Positions 5,696 through 7,508 of a stretch of 7,508 nucleotides of DNA are shown piece by piece. This DNA comes from an uncultured Pseudodesulfovibrio sp. (GTDB lineage Bacteria; Desulfobacterota; Desulfovibrionia; Desulfovibrionales; Desulfovibrionaceae): positions 1-7,508 of the forward strand of contig CAMYLL010000121.1 in assembly GCA_947259235.1 (NCBI GenBank), read 5' to 3'. The notes under the pieces were generated by a model that did no database searches, was not told the DNA's origin, and saw nothing but the letters and a program-made list of their open reading frames with translations. Position 1 is the stretch's first letter. Every line of letters begins with the position of its first letter. The position numbers and the translations under genes were made by a program.

Positions 5696-6181
5696 ATGGA
5701 CAACCGCCTCGTCTCCCTCGCCGTTTCCGAGCTCGGCGAATGCCTGCACATCAATGACAACTTCCTGGCCACCGCAGAGTCCTGCACCGGCGGCCTGCTG
5801 GCCAGCACCCTGACCGACACCCCCGGCAGCTCCGAGTGGTTCGCCGGGTCCGTCGTCGCCTATTCCAACGCGGTCAAGGAGAAGCTCCTGGGCGTGGACC
5901 CCGAGCTGCTCCGCGAGCACGGCGCGGTCTCCGAACAGGTGGTCCTGGCAATGGCCCGGGGCGTGCTGGACGCCGTGGGCGCGCAGGTGTCCGTGGCCAT
6001 CTCCGGCATCGCCGGTCCCTCCGGCGGCACGCCGGACAAACCGGTGGGCACGGTCTGGATGGCCTGGGCCTGGCCCTCGGGCTCCCGCGCCCGGCGCTAC
6101 GACTTCTCCGGCCCGCGCGAGGCCGTCAAGGACCAGGCCGTCATGACCGCCATCAACGGCCTGCTCAGCGTCGTGCGCTGA
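5696..6181 (+). CDS. pncC: Nicotinamide-nucleotide amidase, stand-alone CinA C-terminal domain
   Basis: 161 residues, the size of the single-domain PncC/YgaD type. The N-terminal COG1058 (MoCF-like) domain of full CinA is absent. The enzyme hydrolyses nicotinamide mononucleotide to nicotinate mononucleotide and ammonia, a step in NAD salvage. Motifs seen are 'ATAESCTGGLLA' (25-36, with the catalytic Ser29), 'GSVVAYSNAVKEKLLGV' (51-67, with Tyr56 and Lys61), 'AVSEQV' (77-82) and 'SGIAGPSGGTPDKPVGTVW' (103-121). No key family residue seems lost. ATG at 5696 has GGAGG 5 nt upstream. It appears to be a single-gene transcript, and the repeat array begins about 60 nt after its stop. No clear terminator follows. 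Confidence 0.95.
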   Translation: MDNRLVSLAVSELGECLHINDNFLATAESCTGGLLASTLTDTPGSSEWFAGSVVAYSNAVKEKLLGVDPELLREHGAVSEQVVLAMARGVLDAVGAQVSVAISGIAGPSGGTPDKPVGTVWMAWAWPSGSRARRYDFSGPREAVKDQAVMTAINGLLSVVR

Positions 6182-6257
6182 CGGCCAGAAACGGCAGGCG
6201 CTGTCTTGTATCGATCTTCCAGCAAGAAAACGCCCTCACCGGTTCCGCCTCAAGCTG

Positions 6258-6358
6258 AATAAGAGAGGCAGAAGCTGAAGCCGCCTTCGACAGAGATCAT
6301 CCCAAAGGATTTCGTCCCTCCGGGCCGACTTTCTTTTGGGTCAAGGCGTCCAAAGCAT
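6258..6358. repeat. Array block A1 (degenerate copy)
   Basis: Diverged relative of A2/A3: it keeps 'AAGCCGCCT', 'TTTCGTCCCTCC' (A2: TTTCGCTCCTGCC), 'CTTTTGGGTCAAGGCGTCC' and CCAAAG. The hairpin is reduced to CTTTTGG against CCAAAG with one bulge, and the CCGCC-NNN-GGCGG element has lost its right arm. It looks like an older, decayed copy at the array edge. Confidence 0.7.
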
Positions 6359-6604
6359 CGCTCGCTTCAAACCACCGAAAACGGTGTAACCAAGCGCGCC
6401 GGGACATCGCACCGCGCATTTGTCTTCACCCTCTTTCAGCTTCCCCCTCCCGAGCGATTCGTCTCCCACGGCTTAAAAGCCGACCAAACGCGCTGCGCGG
6501 CTTCTCGAATCCCGGACGGAGCGCAGCGGAGAACTCGATTCGGGAGCGCAGCCGGTTGGCTCGGATTCTTTGCCGCGGGAGGCAGCGGATAGGCGAGCAT
6601 CGGC

Positions 6605-6700
6605 CTTTTGGTTACTTTCTTTTGGGCCAGCAAAAGAAAGTAACCCCGCCGGGAGGGCATGGAAGGCTGAGAAACGCAGTTTCTCAACTGGCTCTCTCTT
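6605..6700. repeat. Array block B1
   Basis: Begins CTTTTGG and carries a perfect 15-bp stem GGTTACTTTCTTTTG (6610-6624) / CAAAAGAAAGTAACC (6631-6645) with a GGCCAG loop. A GC-rich spacer and the hairpin GAGAAAC-GCA-GTTTCTC (6669-6685) follow, then CTGGCTCTCTCTT. From 6610 to 6700 it matches B2 at 86 of 91 positions, counted by eye. Confidence 0.85.
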
Positions 6701-6720
6701 TAATAAAGAAGCAGTGGAAG

Positions 6721-6733
6721 CCGCCTGCGGCGG
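6721..6733. repeat. CCGCC-TGC-GGCGG mini-hairpin
   Basis: Five-bp perfect stem with a 3-nt loop between B1 and A2. The equivalent at 7360-7372 has the same arms with loop TAC, so the stem is kept while the loop varies. Confidence 0.7.
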
Positions 6734-6749
6734 GATGATTGCCGGAGAG

Positions 6750-6869
6750 TTTCGCTCCTGCCGTCGCGACTTACTTTTGGGCCAAGGCGTCCAAAAGTAA
6801 GCAAAAGACGCCTTTTCAAGACCTGTGATCGGTCTCCCGCGGCAGGAGGCAGTATGGACCGGCCTGCTG
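6750..6869. repeat. Array block A2
   Basis: 120 bp identical to 7389-7508. It contains an 11-bp perfect stem CTTACTTTTGG (6770-6780) / CCAAAAGTAAG (6791-6801). A competing pairing GGCGTC (6786-6791) / GACGCC (6807-6812) uses part of its loop. A small GACC-GGTC hairpin follows at about 6820-6834. Confidence 0.9.
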
Positions 6870-7238
6870 GCGAAACAGTTGTCGGCGGTCGAAGACTCCC
6901 GCCTCCGCCGGGTTTCGCCCGAGCCGCAGCCCGCCCCACTGCCTCCAAGCCGCTCCCGACATTGTCGTCGCTGTAAGAACCAGCGAAAATGGTGTGATAA
7001 AGCGCTCCAAAAAACCCTTCGACTTCAAAGGTCTGTCCAACCGCTTCCGGTCTTAGCATCCTCCGGCTCCCGTCCACCGTAGCGATAGGTTGCCAGCCTT
7101 AGAAGCTGACAAAGCCGAGGCTGCGGCTCTTTCGAATCCCGGACGGAGCGAAGCGCAGGACTGGATTCGGGAGCAGACCGGATTTGATCAGATTCTTGGG
7201 CGGGCAACCCCTCGCGGATAAGCGACCAACGGCCCTTT

Positions 7239-7334
7239 TCTTTGGTTACTTTCTTTTGGGCCAGCAAAAGAAAGTGACCCCGCCGGGAGGGCATGGAAGG
7301 CAGAGAAGCGCAGCTTCTCGACTGGCTCTCTCTT
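7239..7334. repeat. Array block B2
   Basis: Second copy of block B. The 15-bp stem is 7244-7258 / 7265-7279, with one change to GTGACC that still pairs as G-T. The small hairpin is GAGAAGC-GCA-GCTTCTC (7303-7319): compared with B1, A-T has become G-C at one pair. Confidence 0.85.
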
Positions 7335-7359
7335 CCCTCTGCATAAGAGTAAATGGAAT

Positions 7360-7372
7360 CCGCCTACGGCGG
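7360..7372. repeat. CCGCC-TAC-GGCGG mini-hairpin
   Basis: Counterpart of 6721-6733, 639 bp away, lying between B2 and A3. The arms are identical and the loop differs. Confidence 0.7.
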
Positions 7373-7388
7373 GACGATTCCCAGAGGG

Positions 7389-7508
7389 TTTCGCTCCTGC
7401 CGTCGCGACTTACTTTTGGGCCAAGGCGTCCAAAAGTAAGCAAAAGACGCCTTTTCAAGACCTGTGATCGGTCTCCCGCGGCAGGAGGCAGTATGGACCG
7501 GCCTGCTG
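7389..7508. repeat. Array block A3 (reaches the window edge)
   Basis: Identical to A2 at all 120 positions compared, up to the last base of the window, so the true identical stretch may be longer. The 11-bp stem is 7409-7419 / 7430-7440. Confidence 0.9.

Larger units (their letters stand above)
6245..7508. repeat. Tandem mosaic array of palindromic repeats (no gene seen)
   Basis: More than 1.2 kb without a credible gene, continuing past the window. Two hairpin blocks alternate: A1 (6258-6358), B1 (6605-6700), A2 (6750-6869), B2 (7239-7334), A3 (7389-7508). The linkers are also related. 'AACCACCGAAAACGGTGTAA' at 6370 matches, with changes, the sequence at 6978 (AACCAGCGAAAATGGTGTGA), and 'TCGAATCCCGGACGGAGCG' recurs at 6505 and 7132. 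The period between copies is about 440 bp (A1 to A2) and 634-639 bp (B1 to B2, A2 to A3). Short open frames in it begin without ribosome-binding sites and simply translate the repeats. Similar CTTTTGGGCC-type intergenic hairpins occur in other proteobacteria, so this may be a REP-like family or a structured RNA. Confidence 0.85.

Noticed and set aside
6825..7082. Plus-strand 85-codon open frame in the array linker
   Set aside because: No ribosome-binding site, no recognisable domain, and it starts inside repeat block A2.
6245..7508. CRISPR array
   Set aside because: The repeats are hundreds of bases long, palindromic and mosaic, with related linkers. There are no short regular repeats with unique spacers and no cas genes.
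6245..7508. Insertion sequence or integron attC array
   Set aside because: No transposase or integrase, no terminal inverted repeats bounding a gene, and no cassette open frames between the hairpins.

Overview
The window is GC-rich (most genes show strong G/C third positions) and reads like a chromosomal segment of a sulfate-reducing deltaproteobacterium of the Desulfovibrio/Pseudodesulfovibrio type. This placement is an inference from gene style, a small protein that resembles a Desulfovibrio-restricted family, and the repeat content. It was not checked by a search.

Left part (1-2911, all minus strand): a partial MlaE-type lipid-transport permease running off the left edge, an HD-domain phosphohydrolase of the YfbR/HDDC2 type, a 65-residue 4-oxalocrotonate-tautomerase-like protein with a GTG start, and argJ of arginine biosynthesis. 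argJ and the tautomerase gene are tightly coupled (11 nt apart) and the HD gene follows after 46 nt, so these three are probably one transcript. A 223-bp gap carrying two palindromes and a possible promoter separates them from mlaE.

Middle (3054-4477, plus strand): a TauE/SafE-type membrane permease, divergent from argJ across a palindrome-rich gap, then an exported DUF3124 protein with a clear signal peptide. Two strong hairpins follow; the first is a good intrinsic terminator. From 4519 to 4629 lies a cluster of small REP-like hairpins.

Right-middle (4700-6181): two minus-strand genes of unknown role (a 117-residue soluble protein and a 140-residue four-helix membrane protein), then on the plus strand a stand-alone CinA C-terminal domain protein (nicotinamide-nucleotide amidase, PncC type).

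Right end (6182-7508): more than 1.3 kb without a credible gene. It is a tandem, mosaic, palindrome-rich repeat array. Three copies of one hairpin block (A) alternate with two copies of another (B). A2 and A3 are identical over 120 bp up to the window edge, and B1 and B2 match at 86 of 91 positions. One hairpin in B shows a compensatory pair change between copies, which suggests selection on secondary structure. This array is the most unusual thing in the window; its function is unknown. The rest is ordinary housekeeping and accessory metabolism.
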